Source: Gari tellinella
Taxonomy: Eukaryota; Mollusca; Bivalvia; Cardiida; Psammobiidae
Direction of reading: 5' to 3'
Assembly (NCBI GenBank): GCA_922989275.2
Contig: OV277861.1
Location: forward strand, 29,232,479-29,296,478
Length of the DNA stretch: 64,000 nucleotides
Shown: one piece after another, positions 1 through 11,109 of the stretch
Numbering within the stretch: the first letter of the stretch is position 1
Layout: every line of letters starts with the position of its first letter
The notes under the pieces: model-generated
Database searches by the model: none
What the model was told of the DNA's origin: nothing
The model's input: only the letters and a program-made list of their open reading frames with translations
Position numbers and translations under genes: made by a program

Positions 1-176
1 ATAGTGTAGACTCTGGTCATTATGCGGCGTCTGATCAGAGTCTACACTGTTTGCGGATAGGAATTTCAATATAAAACAAAATGATAATGAAAAGTTTGAC
101 CAGGCATCCCTTTGATAAAAAATTGACCAATCCAATATATAAACATCGAATAATCCACTCGGTATAAATGGGTTAA
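1..176 (-). mobile_element. H4 hairpin MITE, cut by window edge
   Basis: The central hairpin (about 1-56) has arms AGTCTACACT and an apex with GCATTATGC-type pairing. The spacer ends in TATAAATGGGTTAA at 163-176, which is the H4 terminal inverted repeat followed by TTAA. The two other copies, at 24397-24604 and 48342-48566, show the whole element. The left end lies outside the window. There is no coding capacity; TTAA ends suggest mobilisation by a piggyBac-type transposase (inference). Confidence 0.75.
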
Positions 177-372
177 TTCCTTTCGTTTGTGGGAAAAATT
201 AATATCACTTTTCATATTAAATATATCAAATTTTGCCACTTGCAATTTTGCATATCATCAATATCAGGATAGTTAGTTTTAACATGGTTATCGCCATGCT
301 TTTTCTTTCGGACTACAGTCCCGATGGGAGACACAGATAGCGTTATTATGGAGAGGGAAGTTGACTTATATT

Positions 373-437
373 AACAGTTTGAACCCAGATCAGACGCAAT
401 GCAACGCGGCGTTTGGTATTGATTCAAGCTGTTTGTC
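373..437. repeat. Degenerate H1 hairpin
   Basis: Starts AACAGTTTG and ends CTGTTTGTC with a GATCAGACGC-type arm between; the apex pairing is partly lost. It lies 3' of gene A. Nothing else is recognisable in 177-639. Confidence 0.6.
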
Positions 438-639
438 ACTCGTCATATTTTTTTTTCATAATGTCCCATATCTGACTTTGAGAAAAACATCAGACGAAAA
501 TTGTCAGCAGACAATATTGTAGCCTTGAAAAGGTTGGACATAATTATTCTATTTTGGGAAAAGCGACAAGCATGTTTAGGAGGGAATCGTTGTTCAGAGG
601 GCAGTTGAAGGGAGGGAGCACTGTATTCATATTCCAATA

Positions 640-1345
640 TTAACCATCAGCATCAGTTTCTTCAACACCGTTGTCGTATTTTGGACGCGTATTATCATCA
701 ATAGTCAAGTCATCTATAAGATTTTCAACAAAACCATCATCTTCTATCACCATATCATTTTCAGGTTTTCTTTCTTCCAGTTCTAAAACAATGTTTTCTA
801 TGTTTATGAGTTCTGCAGTCCATCCATTCTGTTGTGCCAATTTCTTAGATTCTATAGCAAGTATTGTGGCGAGATCATTGGAACCTATCTGACGATAATA
901 TTCTGCTTTCGCCAACAGAAACAACATTTTCCGTCTTTTTTCCAAACTATTCCATACTTCGGGGTTTTCGATGAAATCCAGACAGTTTTTAGCAGCCTCT
1001 AAATCGTTTTGTGTCGTTCGCACTTCTGTTATACGTTTTCCAAACAGACCGATTCCTAGATAACAATATATCATTTTTATCATAAGCATTCTTTGGTAGT
1101 CATTTCGCACTTCCTCGGTTTCGTTTTCAAATTGCGACATTGCATACTGCGTTGTTTGTAACACGCGATGCTTAAGTTCGTCACTTAGAAGGGCTTCATA
1201 CTTTTGGGTTAACAGGTTCACCTCTATATAAAACACCATTCCCGTGTCTTTACATGGGACCACGTCCTCCGCATGTTGCTTTGCAAACTGGAGAAAATTG
1301 AGACCCGAATCTATTCCCTCACGCATGCCAATTGACGATCCAAAC
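640..1345 (-). CDS. CARD-TPR gene A, exon 2 (helical region and acidic end)
   Basis: Last exon of gene A. The acceptor CAG|G is at 1348-1346/1345, and the reading frame continues the AG-ending exon 1 at 13373 to rebuild an Arg codon, giving A-R-F-G-S-S across the junction. The spliced product is 471 aa. This exon gives about 234 residues that closely match gene B exon 2: helix-rich, TPR-like pairs (for example the stretch with MSQFENETEEV and the region EAAKNCLDF), then an acidic segment (FVENLIDDL). The TAA at 640-642 ends the protein where gene B begins its M-x-x-L-K repeat tail. No enzymatic motif is seen. TPR assignment is by helical pattern only. Role is inferred: a protein-protein scaffold coupled to the CARD in exon 1. 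Confidence 0.8.
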
Positions 1346-1531
1346 CTGTAAAATAATGTGTTTAATAGACTATTCATATTGAGTATATATTAAGTTGAAA
1401 TGAACACTTTACTAATTAGGATACATGGCGCTAAACAATGATGACAATGGCAAACAATTTGGAGTCAGATTTTAAACAATTGTATATACTTTCAAGAACG
1501 GGTCGTTGTATTGTTTTGCATAGATTAGTAT

Positions 1532-1715
1532 ATGCCTAAAGATAAAGTTTACAACTCATTTGGGACGTCTTTAATTGAAATGTGCTGTACTTATAATGTC
1601 CATACCTTAAATGGAAGGTTGTTTGAAGATAGTAATGGGGAGTTCACGTGTTTTGCAAATGAAGGAACTAGCATAGTAGATTATATGAAAACCTCAACGT
1701 CAATCTTTAAATATG
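1532..1715 (+). pseudogene. LINE endonuclease fragment
   Basis: A reading frame of about 60 codons matches the C-terminal half of an apurinic-type LINE endonuclease: the patterns FGTSLIEMCC, LNGRLFEDSNGEFTCF and GTSIVDYM are the usual LL..C...ILNGR..D..G.YT....SVVDY block. It stops abruptly at the poly(A) tail of the L1-like element, so that element inserted into this older LINE. It may belong to the same old element as the reverse transcriptase remains at 7200-10425, which are on the same strand. Confidence 0.6.
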
Positions 1716-4700
1716 TTTTTTTTTTTTTTTTTTTTTTTTTTCAATAATTTTATTCACATATAATACATCCATACATATTTTTACATGTAGTATAAGTAGA
1801 AAATACCAATACAACATAATTTTCATGAAGAATCGTCAAAAACTAAATAATATTTCTAACATACATACAATTTTTCTATCGAATGTAAATATGAAAACAT
1901 ACATTTTTATTGAAAAAATTGAAAATTTGAATAAAAAAAATACAGAAAGAAACATGCATTTTTGCTAGGTTATTTTTATTACAGTACGTTTTATGTCTAA
2001 ATGTAGTTTAATATAAGATATTGTACAATTGCCCATGTAGAAGCTATATTTTCTGTATTACTACATGCTTGTTTTATATCCCATGCTAGTTTCAATGAGT
2101 TATTTAACCCGGTTATTGACGGAACGATTTTCTTTGTTTTACATAAAAATATATATCGTTTTATTTCTAAAAACAAAATGTCAAGTTTGAAGTCATTTTG
2201 ATCGGTTCCCAAAAGTACGTATAAACTATTTATTTTGAGGTGCGGGTTATATTTTACTAACCTATCTGAAATATGTGTTATTATTGGTTTCACTTTACAA
2301 CATTCCCAAAACAAGTGAACAATAGTTTCTTCATGATTATGACAGAAAGTGCATAAATTAGTATCTATGATTTTCATTTTAAATAATAATGTATTAGTAG
2401 GTAATATTCTATGTATAATTCTAGTTTGTAACCATTGCAAATAAGTATCTTTAGTACATTTAAATACATAGCTATACATATTCTTCCAATTTATAAGACT
2501 ATTTTTGTATATTGACACCCATTTGGATTGACTAGTAGGGGTATCATCGTTATTAGCAAGTACATTATATACAAATTTATTATCACATTTTCCGGTTAAA
2601 ATGGGGTACATATAACAATTAATGGTTGGGTATTGAAATTCTAAAAGTGAATCTTTTTTTGGAGTAAATCCTGTTCTAGTCATAAAAGACTTAACTGAAT
2701 TTATTAAGCCATAATAATGAAGGAAATTAATCTTTTTTCCACTCACTTCTTCTAAGTATTTTAAATCTACAAAATTACCATCTTTATCTAGAATGTCGTT
2801 TACATATCGTATCCCTCTATCGTAAAGTGTTGGTATATATACAGCTTTTTTATTTATGAGAAAATTATCATTATAGAATAATGGCATATTACATATGTCT
2901 TGTATATCTCCAACACTACTCTTTTTAATATAAAGCATATATGCTTCTAAGACATCGACCCAAAATTTATTTTTTAACTTATTTAATATCAATTTGCAGA
3001 ACATACTTCCGGAATTCAGTAGCTTTGTCATGTTTATCAGGTTTTGCAATAGATTATAACATTTACTATCATTGTGAATTATGAAATTCTTAAACCATTT
3101 AATTTTTAAACTTCTTATGTAGCTTTCAATATCGATCATTTTTAACCCTCCTTCTGAATAATCTTTTATTAGAACGTTTCGTTTTATTTTTGCTTTACCG
3201 TTCCATACAAATTCATAAAATATATTAGTAAGATTTTTCACGAAGTTCATTGTTGGCGTTGGCAAGCCTATAAACAAGTGTGTAAGTATAGGTAAAAGTA
3301 AAGCTTTAACAACAGTTATTTTGCCGATAGGAGTCAGTTTCCGCCTTTTCCAATATGAAATGCATTTTTGTATACTCTTTATCTTTTCTTCAAAATTTAT
3401 CTCGCAGATCACATTTAAATTTACATCAAAATGAATCCCTAGAACTTTAAACTGACTATCACCCCAAGATAGTTTCCATTTCGTTTTTATTGACCTTGTA
3501 CTGTACTTAAGAGAACCAATCCAAATGACCTTTGTTTTGTCAAAATTGACATATAAACCGGATATAGCTGAAAAATTATTGATAACTTCTAGAACATTAT
3601 GCAAAGACTTGTCAGAGCCATCTAAAAATAAGGAGGTGTCATCTGCGAATTGAGATATAATATATTCTTCCCCCTTGATTTTTATTCCAGTGATATTTTT
3701 ACAATTTTTTATTCTTATTGCTAGAATTTCAGCACACAGTATAAAAATGTAAGATGATATTGGGTCCCCTTGTCTGCAGCCTCGCTTAACTTGAAAAAAA
3801 TGTGATAGAAACCCATTAAGTTGTACACAAACCTCAGTATTATACAGAAATAATCTAATCCACTTTTTGAACATATCGCCAAAGTTAAAGAATGACAAAG
3901 TTTTATCAATAAAGTCAAATGACACGGAGTCAAAAGCTTTCTCAAAATCTATTAGCATTAATAAACCTGGTATATTGTTATCTTCACAGTATTTCATAAT
4001 ATCATACAATAATCTAGTATTTTCACCAATGTATCTACCTTTAACAAATCCAGTCTGATCATGAGACACTAGCGTATTTAAAACAGTTTTAATTCTATTT
4101 GCTATACTACCAGATGCTAATTTATACAATACATTTAACAATGTTATTGGTCTCCAATTTTTCAAAAATTGCTTTGGTTTATTGTCCTTGGGAATACATG
4201 TAATTGTTCCTAATTTTATATTTTTAGAAAAGGAATCAGCCAAGAACGCATGGTTTAGGGCTTTTACAACGAAATGTCCAAGTTTATTCCAAAAAACTTT
4301 AAAGAAATTTGATGTAAAGCCATCACTTCCAGGGCTTTTATCATTCTTCATATTTTTTAAAGTATTTGACACTTCTTCAAAGGTTAAGAGACCTTCCAAA
4401 CAGTTACTCTGATCAGCATTCAACTTATTTACGTTACAGCCATCTAATTCCCTATCTAAGTCATAATTTTTGTTTGTATTTTGTTCGCTGTATAAAGTTT
4501 CATAAAAATTACTAGTTTCTTGTAAAATATCTTCTTGGTCAAATATTAACGAACCATTTTTGTCTATAAACGGAATACTTTTACATGAATTATGATATTT
4601 TTCTAAATTACAAAAATAATTTGTGACCTTTTCACCTTGCTCTATCCATTGAGATCTTGACCTAATAAAAGCACCTCTGAGGTTTTTATTTCTTATTTCT

Positions 4701-5785
4701 GTAAGTTCATTTTGTAACAGGAGTAATCTCTCTTTATTATCTTCATTTAAACTTGATTCAATATTCAGAATTTCGGACAACAACTTTTCCTCAATATTTC
4801 TTCTTTGCTTTGCTTTATAGCTGGAATAAGATATGGTTTTTCCACGTATTTCCATTAATACAGTTTCAATAAACAATTGGTCATTTATAACAAATTGTAT
4901 ATCTGACTTATTCATTGACAATATTTGTTCTCTATCATATACAGGTACGCAATATTGTAAAGTAATTTCATTTATTTTATCATTTATACAGTTAACATAA
5001 TCAATATCATTTAATAAGTCATTATTAAACTTCCATAAACCTTTTCCATGACTTTTATCTGAAAAACACAATTCTAATAATATTATTGAGTGGTCTGATC
5101 TATAACTAATATCAACGTCACACGTTCTTAAATAGTCTATCATATTGGCTGTCATTAAATAGAAATCAAGTCTACCTTGTTGTAAAGGTGTAAATCTTTT
5201 CCAAGTATATTTTCTGCTATCTCCATGCAGTTCTCTGAACGGGTCAATGAAATTATTATCAGTAATAAGTGATAATAGTTTACCTCTGGCTTTTTTGTTA
5301 TGGTCTGATCGTTTGTAATTTTTATAATCAATTAAAGGATTAAGTACCAGGTTGTAATCTCCACAAATAATGTAGTTATCTTTTGTTTTAAAAGAGTCAT
5401 TCATTTTAAATACATTTGTAAAAAAATCTGGATCATCATTGTTTGGTGCATAGATATCGGTTAAGATAAAGGCAACATCATTGTATTGTATTTCGATCGC
5501 AATATAATTTCCAATATCATCTTGATTAATACTTACCATCTTTGCACCTAAGTTTTTTCTAAATAGAATGGCAACACCTCTTGCATTAGATTTACCATGA
5601 CTGAAATAGCAATCACCATTCCATTCTGTGTATATATCTTTTTCATTTTCGCTCGTAAAATGAGTTTCTTGCAGACACAAGCTATCAGTTTTTTTTTCTT
5701 TAAAAAGATTAAAAATATCACTTCGCTTTTTACTATCTTTCAAACCTCGACAATTGTATGAATAAATTTTAAGATTACCTGACAT
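1716..5785 (-). mobile_element. L1/Tx1-like LINE with intact ORF2 and poly(A)
   Basis: The element lies on the same strand as host gene A and inside its intron. Its 3' end is marked by a 26-base T run on the plus strand (1716-1741), i.e. a poly(A) tail, with an AATAAA signal at 1754-1749 just before it. The 5' boundary is not resolved; no ORF1 is seen upstream, so it may be 5' truncated or lie further up (to about 6500). I could not find a clear target-site duplication. The long T run and uninterrupted ORF suggest a young insertion. Confidence 0.8.
1997..5785 (-). CDS. LINE ORF2: endonuclease-reverse transcriptase
   Basis: 1262 aa, uninterrupted. Residues about 5-235 are an APE-type endonuclease: SYNCRGL near 9-15, LQETHF with E40, CGDYN with D143, RLDFYL with D207, and SDH at 230-232. 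Residues about 470-780 are a non-LTR reverse transcriptase: WRPITLLN near 544, the first catalytic Asp in LIDFEKAFDS (D613), RQGDPISS near 671, and FADD at 713-716. A C-terminal CCHC finger of the zf-RVT kind has C1145, C1148, H1157 and C1162. The DQTGFVKGRYIG block before the RT palm is typical of L1/Tx1-group elements. All catalytic residues I can place are present, so the protein may be active. It nicks target DNA and reverse-transcribes its own RNA. Confidence 0.93.
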   Translation of the reverse strand: MSGNLKIYSYNCRGLKDSKKRSDIFNLFKEKKTDSLCLQETHFTSENEKDIYTEWNGDCYFSHGKSNARGVAILFRKNLGAKMVSINQDDIGNYIAIEIQYNDVAFILTDIYAPNNDDPDFFTNVFKMNDSFKTKDNYIICGDYNLVLNPLIDYKNYKRSDHNKKARGKLLSLITDNNFIDPFRELHGDSRKYTWKRFTPLQQGRLDFYLMTANMIDYLRTCDVDISYRSDHSIILLELCFSDKSHGKGLWKFNNDLLNDIDYVNCINDKINEITLQYCVPVYDREQILSMNKSDIQFVINDQLFIETVLMEIRGKTISYSSYKAKQRRNIEEKLLSEILNIESSLNEDNKERLLLLQNELTEIRNKNLRGAFIRSRSQWIEQGEKVTNYFCNLEKYHNSCKSIPFIDKNGSLIFDQEDILQETSNFYETLYSEQNTNKNYDLDRELDGCNVNKLNADQSNCLEGLLTFEEVSNTLKNMKNDKSPGSDGFTSNFFKVFWNKLGHFVVKALNHAFLADSFSKNIKLGTITCIPKDNKPKQFLKNWRPITLLNVLYKLASGSIANRIKTVLNTLVSHDQTGFVKGRYIGENTRLLYDIMKYCEDNNIPGLLMLIDFEKAFDSVSFDFIDKTLSFFNFGDMFKKWIRLFLYNTEVCVQLNGFLSHFFQVKRGCRQGDPISSYIFILCAEILAIRIKNCKNITGIKIKGEEYIISQFADDTSLFLDGSDKSLHNVLEVINNFSAISGLYVNFDKTKVIWIGSLKYSTRSIKTKWKLSWGDSQFKVLGIHFDVNLNVICEINFEEKIKSIQKCISYWKRRKLTPIGKITVVKALLLPILTHLFIGLPTPTMNFVKNLTNIFYEFVWNGKAKIKRNVLIKDYSEGGLKMIDIESYIRSLKIKWFKNFIIHNDSKCYNLLQNLINMTKLLNSGSMFCKLILNKLKNKFWVDVLEAYMLYIKKSSVGDIQDICNMPLFYNDNFLINKKAVYIPTLYDRGIRYVNDILDKDGNFVDLKYLEEVSGKKINFLHYYGLINSVKSFMTRTGFTPKKDSLLEFQYPTINCYMYPILTGKCDNKFVYNVLANNDDTPTSQSKWVSIYKNSLINWKNMYSYVFKCTKDTYLQWLQTRIIHRILPTNTLLFKMKIIDTNLCTFCHNHEETIVHLFWECCKVKPIITHISDRLVKYNPHLKINSLYVLLGTDQNDFKLDILFLEIKRYIFLCKTKKIVPSITGLNNSLKLAWDIKQACSNTENIASTWAIVQYLILNYI

Positions 5786-7103
5786 TATAGGAAAACGTTG
5801 AATTGTAACATCTGATTAAATTATTAACACTACATCTAGACACATCAACAAGACTGTTTTTTGCCATGGTGGAAAATTCAATACGTAAAATATGCATGTA
5901 AAGAACAACAAAAAAATCTAGGAAATAAAAAACTGAAGTGATAACAATATCTTCACGGTTGGTGTATATTTTGTACTATCAATTTGTAAAGGATATATTC
6001 AAATTAAACAATTATATTAAATTACATTTAAGGAATATTAACAGTTGATTTAAGCATTTTTATGCGATGATCATTTGCACAGAAGAGTCCCAAAACGGAC
6101 ATCGGGGCTCCATTGTACATACGATCAGCACACAACACATTCCTCATGTATATTAGATCTCGATTTGTTACCATTCAAATTTCAATTCAAAATCTTTTGG
6201 CATTAAACATATACAAGGAATAACCATATGACTTTAATGTACATGGCTAACAGTAACTGACTATATAGCACCAGACCAGGAAATACAGTTACATAAGTAG
6301 GAGAAAAATATGAAAAGATGTCAGATGTCAAAGTTTTGGCATTCCTAATTATACCTTAGAATATATATTAAATATTTAATATTGACATTATATTATAAAT
6401 ACATTACGGTCCTTAAAATATCACGAAATGTAATTTGTATTTCTCTACTACTTCTGCTCTACATTTAAGGTTGGTGCTACATCAATTTATCTTACAGTTA
6501 TATTTTATTGTATTTCTTTTTAGTTTAAGTGTGTAATTCAGTTTGGATCCTGATAAGACGGCACAGTTGTTTCCGTCTTATCAGAATCCAAGCTCATTAG
6601 TATGTCATTTGGATCGAAACCGTCATTTCAAATGCGCCCGCAGCGTACAATGCAACATAAGTAACACAACAACAACAACAAATGAAAACAATATCGTTTT
6701 CGTGGTATCCAAAGCAGCCAACCCCCCCCCCCCCCCCCCCCCCCCAACATCACCCCCAATGAGTGACCATCTTCCACAGGGCCGACATACTGCTTCAATC
6801 AAAATAGCTATGTACATGTACATCAAATAGCATGGAAAAACTATGGCATCGTAAATACATTTTACCCGTTTACAGCGAATCGCTGTTTCGCCGATATAAA
6901 AAACGTGCAAGTACACCGGACCAATATATACAGTACAAACCTTCCAAAGCAACTCCATAACAATCAGATCCGTCAATACAGTCGGGATTCTCCTTTGTTA
7001 CTCCATTTCGTACTAAGCGATAATCTGTACCAAATTTCAATAAAGATTATACTTTTGGTAAACACTTTCAATACCAGCTATTATAAATATACTCATTTCA
7101 TTT
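5786..7103. other. LINE upstream region; poly(C) run and hairpin
   Basis: No gene is supported. It holds a degenerate H1 hairpin at 6538-6594 (GTTTGGATCC...GAATCCAAGC), a run of 24 C at 6722-6745, and possibly the 5' UTR of the LINE. Small reading frames crossing the C run are artefacts of the repeat. Confidence 0.55.
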
Positions 7104-7166
7104 GCAAATAGTGTAGACCCAAATAAGAGGGCCGCAATAGAAGCTCTCTGATCAGGATCTACACTA
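7104..7166. repeat. H2-type hairpin
   Basis: Arms GCAAATAGTGTAGACCC and GGATCTACACTA enclose a decayed GAGGGC/GCTCTC apex. It lies just upstream of the old LINE reverse transcriptase remains. Confidence 0.6.
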
Positions 7167-7199
7167 GCCGCTCAATTTGAGCAGTATTTGATAAACTTC

Positions 7200-7861
7200 T
7201 CAGAATTCTCATTATGTAAAATATTTACCTGTGTTTTAAACAATAGATTATATGAATGGCGTGAAGAAAATAGTTTAATTGATGAATCGCAAGTAGGCTT
7301 CAGGCGAAATTATAGATAATATATTTGCATTGATGTCAGTTACCCCAAAATACTTATCTAAATCTAGAGGCAGATTCTATTGCATATTCATTGATATCTC
7401 AAAAGCGTTTGATTCTATACAGCATCGTATCTTATGGGATTCACTTAGAAGAAAACGCGTCAGTGGCAAATTTTTGACCGTGTTTCAGTCTATGTATAGT
7501 AAAATTAATTCATGTGTACGTGTTGATAATGTACTCTCAGACTTCTTCAGTTGCAGTAATGGGACGAGCCAAGGGTGTATATGCAGTCCCGTAAGTTTTT
7601 GTCTCTTCATAAATGATTTAGTTGATTACATGTATTTGAAAAATACATTTACAAATGGTATATTCATTTCAGAAGATACTAGTGATTTATATGCTCTTAT
7701 GTTTGCAGATGATGTTTCAAGTATGAGAGATACTGCTATACAATTGAAACGACAAATAAATTGCATTGCTGAATTTTGCGACTCAGTTGATATCCGAATC
7801 TATCTTGATAAAACTAAAATTTCGTGCATTTCTGCATATCAACGAGCTTTCGTCCGCATGG
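7200..7861 (+). pseudogene. Old LINE reverse transcriptase, part 1
   Basis: A decayed non-LTR reverse transcriptase of the Jockey/CR1-like kind, clearly different from the L1-like element. Translation gives LNNRLYEWREENSLI and SQVGFRRN, then (after a stop and frame change near 7310) FIDISKAFDSIQHRILW, GTSQGCICSP, FINDLVDYM and FADDVSS at about 7704-7724. The frame then runs into a second, inserted LINE at 7862. The motif order is normal for palm and fingers, and the element is broken by stops. It continues at 9854. Confidence 0.8.
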
Positions 7862-9853
7862 CAAAGGATGGATATCAAACTTTTTAATACCTCACGTGGA
7901 ATCAGACAAGGATGTCCCTTGTCTGCTTTACTTTTAATAATTGTAGCTGAAATCATGGCAAATATAATTAAATCATGTGAAGAACTTGAATGAAAAATCA
8001 AGATAAAACATACCACTTGAAAATAACGCAGTTAGCTGATAGTACAACGCTATTTCTAAAAAACTCTGAAGAAATTCCTACTGCATTAAAAATAATTGAA
8101 GAGTTTGGGAAACATTCAGGCTTAAAATTGAACAGAAATAAAAAAAAAGGTCTTTTGATCGGCAAACTTATAACTAATTCTGAATTGATAATACATTTAT
8201 ATTAAATTCAGCCCGATAGTAAAGGCGCTTGGTGTATTGTTTCGAAGTGAGAAAACTGCTTGTAGCGATATTAACTGGAGAGAAAAAGTTGAAGCATGTC
8301 AAAAATTAATCAATACTTGGAATCAAAGAAAGCTTACGTTTTATGGAAAGATAAGTGTTATAAATTCTTTGATTCTGCCGAAATTTGCCTTTCTAATGCA
8401 AACTCTACCAATTCCAAATAATGTTTTAAAACATATAAACGCCAGGTGTTTCTCATTGTTGTGGGATAATAAAATTGAAAAAAGAAATAGAATAGAAAAA
8501 AAAAACCTTAATAGGAAAAAAAGATGACGGTGGACTTGAGGTCCCATACATAGAGATTTACTCAACAACATTAAAACTTAAATGGCTAAAATCTCTTAGT
8601 TCAGTTGAAGAAGCAAACAGGAAGGTTAATCCAAAATTCTTTTTAAATCAATACGGAGATAAACTATTATTACTAAAATGAATATTGATTCCTTTAAATC
8701 AGCCCCACCTGTTAGATATAACCTACCACTTTTCTATTACGATATTGTTAACATCTTTATTAACCTGAACAATTCAGGACCAAAACTAATGCCAAAATCA
8801 TTGTACAATATCAGAACCCAGGTATTATGGGGTAATCAATATATAAAATTCAAAAGCTAAATGCTTACTTTTCACTTCATGGATAGACTCTGAAATTCTA
8901 TTAATAAATGATGTCATACATAATAATGGCGAAATTAATGAAATCTTAATAAACAAACTAAAAATTAGAAGCCACTGGATTTCTGAATTTACCAGATTAA
9001 AAGCAGCAATTCCGAATGCCTGGAAAACCATTTTGAATCCAGACCAATCCATCAAAACACAAGTTAATATTAACAGAAACTCAGTTTTCGGTAAAAATTG
9101 TAATATCACTTAATTAAATAACAAGGATATAAAGAGAAAATTTGTTGCAAACCAATTTGAAACTTCGTACATACACAAATTCTGGGAGGAAAAACTGAAA
9201 CGAAAAGTTCAGTGGCATGAAGTCTACCACACAATGAATAAAGTTTATATAGAGAACAGAATAAAAGAGCTTAAATTTAAACTTATCCATAAATAGTTGC
9301 AACAAATGAAAACATTTTTTACCTGGAAACTAATACAAACGCCATTCTGTAAGCATTGTAATGTAATTGAAACATTCGAACATTTTTTCGTCTCTTGTCC
9401 GTATTTAAATACCTTTTGGATCAAGATACATAATTTACTTTCAAAAATAGGCATTAATAAAAGATTAGTATGTATGAACTCATAGCCGGATACAAAATAC
9501 AAAGCCTACCAAGAAGTAAATATTATCATAGGGAACATTATGTACTCTATCTACAAAAGTAACATAAAAAGTGAAAGAAGAACAAAAGTGAATACGATGA
9601 ACATTCTATACTTTGGTTTATTAACATTAGAAAAATATTACTTTGAGAAGAAATTGAAACACCCAATAATTCAAAAGTTTAAAAGAGCATTGAGAAATCA
9701 GATTTAATATCTTACAGTATATACGTATGTATGTTGATTTTGTATAAACATACATGCTTAGTATATGTTTCCTTTGTATATGTTATGTTTTTATGATTGT
9801 TATTCAGTGTAAATAAACGGACTATCTGTAGGTAGTTCCAAAAAGAAAAAAAC
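7862..9853 (+). mobile_element. Decayed L1-like LINE inserted in older LINE
   Basis: The 14-base sequence CTTTCGTCCGCATG occurs at 7848-7861 and again at 9854-9867, flanking the insert as a target-site duplication. The insert is 5' truncated. It starts in the RT palm (GIRQGCPLSALL near 7900), followed in shifting frames by ITQLADSTTLFL, SGLKLNRNK, the KLTFYGKISVINSLILPK thumb-region block near 8330-8395, and a finger HCNVIETFEHFFVSC near 9350-9395. It ends in a short A-rich tail at about 9840-9853. Many stops and frameshifts show that it is old and dead. Confidence 0.85.
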
Positions 9854-10425
9854 TTTCGTCCGCATGAAATATTCAAGCTATTTGATAGTATTGTAAAACC
9901 AATTTTCAAGCTATTTGATAGTATGGTAAGACCAATTTTATATTATTCTGTCGGTAATTCTGTTTCTTTATTTCAACTTTTAATCAAAGGCTAAGCGACT
10001 GTTATTTCCAAAAGTGGAATGAACAGTTCAATGATACTAGTAAAGCTGACACATAGAGAACCTTTAAAACTTTACTTGCCCCAGAGGCTTACCTTAGTAA
10101 TAATTCGTATTTTCCTTTTAGACAAAGACTGGCGAAATTCAGAACATCAACACACAATCCTATGATAGAGAAGGGTAGGCATAATAGTATTGATAGACAC
10201 TTGAGATTGTGCCCAGTATGTATAAAAAATGATATAGATTGAAAGTGAACAACATTTTTTATTTGAATGTGATTTATACGAAACTCTACGACTGAATATA
10301 TTTGGTGCTGTGTTTCTTGGTAGGAGAGATCTGTACGCTTTTACAAAATTAATGTCAAACACTGATGTAACCCTTATCTGTAAGCTTGCCAATTCTTTAC
10401 ATAACAGTTTTTAAATTACGATCTA
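9854..10425 (+). pseudogene. Old LINE reverse transcriptase, part 2
   Basis: Resumes the interrupted element after the 14-bp duplication: LFDSMVRPILYYSVGNSV is the LINE block usually read as LFDxLVxPILLYGSEIWG. A block near 10080-10230 reads YFPFRQRLAKFRTS, then IEKGRHNSIDRHLRLCPVC, the C-terminal region before the last zinc finger. A local 35-bp segment is duplicated at about 9869-9937. Stops are frequent. Confidence 0.75.
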
Positions 10426-11109
10426 CTAGATCAAGTATTTTAGTGTTCAATAGTTGTATTGGAAACGTATATTAATGTTGATAGTATAACTGTGGAGGTC
10501 ACTCTTTTTGAAATATGTACTGTTTTGTTTGTATCATGGGATGGAGGCCTGTATCTACAGAAACTAAATTTTGATTTGATTTGACTTGCGTCTTAACGGG
10601 AAAAATATCGTATTCTCCATTGTAAATAGGTTGAACAAACTGCAGAGGTGGTAACAAAAAGAAAATAACCAACAGTACAATAAAGAAGAAACCGCTAGTC
10701 ATCCCAAATGTTCTTATTTGTGAGTTGACATGTTAACTTCTTTATAAAGCTCAATTGAAATGTCCTTGCACTTGTAATGATGGACAAAAAAGAAATGGGT
10801 CACAAAGAAAAACGTAGTCTAAGCAGAAAAGTAGTCGGTACCATGGAGAAGGCGGTGATCTTTCCCTTTTCCATGAAACTAGATATTTATTTCTATCTGA
10901 GTTGCAAACTATCTGCAACGAAAATAATAATTTTAGCACAGGCGCACTTATTGGAGAAGAATATGATCTAACATCTTGTAGCATGCTTTACATGAATCAA
11001 ATTATGCTATAACTAGCACGATATTGTTGGTATTTTAATAAAATAACCCATATCTAAGAATTTCTTAAAAGTAGTAGAAAAAATGATTTCATGTAGTTAT
11101 TGAAAAGCT
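10426..11109. other. No gene seen
   Basis: AT-rich intronic sequence. Short open stretches have no recognisable similarity and no supporting splice or codon pattern. Confidence 0.5.

Noticed and set aside
1532..1747. A small plus-strand gene ending in poly-Phe
   Set aside because: It is a LINE endonuclease fragment running into the inverted poly(A) tail of the L1-like insertion.
6543..6976. Proline- or glycine-rich small proteins on both strands
   Set aside because: They read through the C24 homopolymer and a hairpin; no other support.
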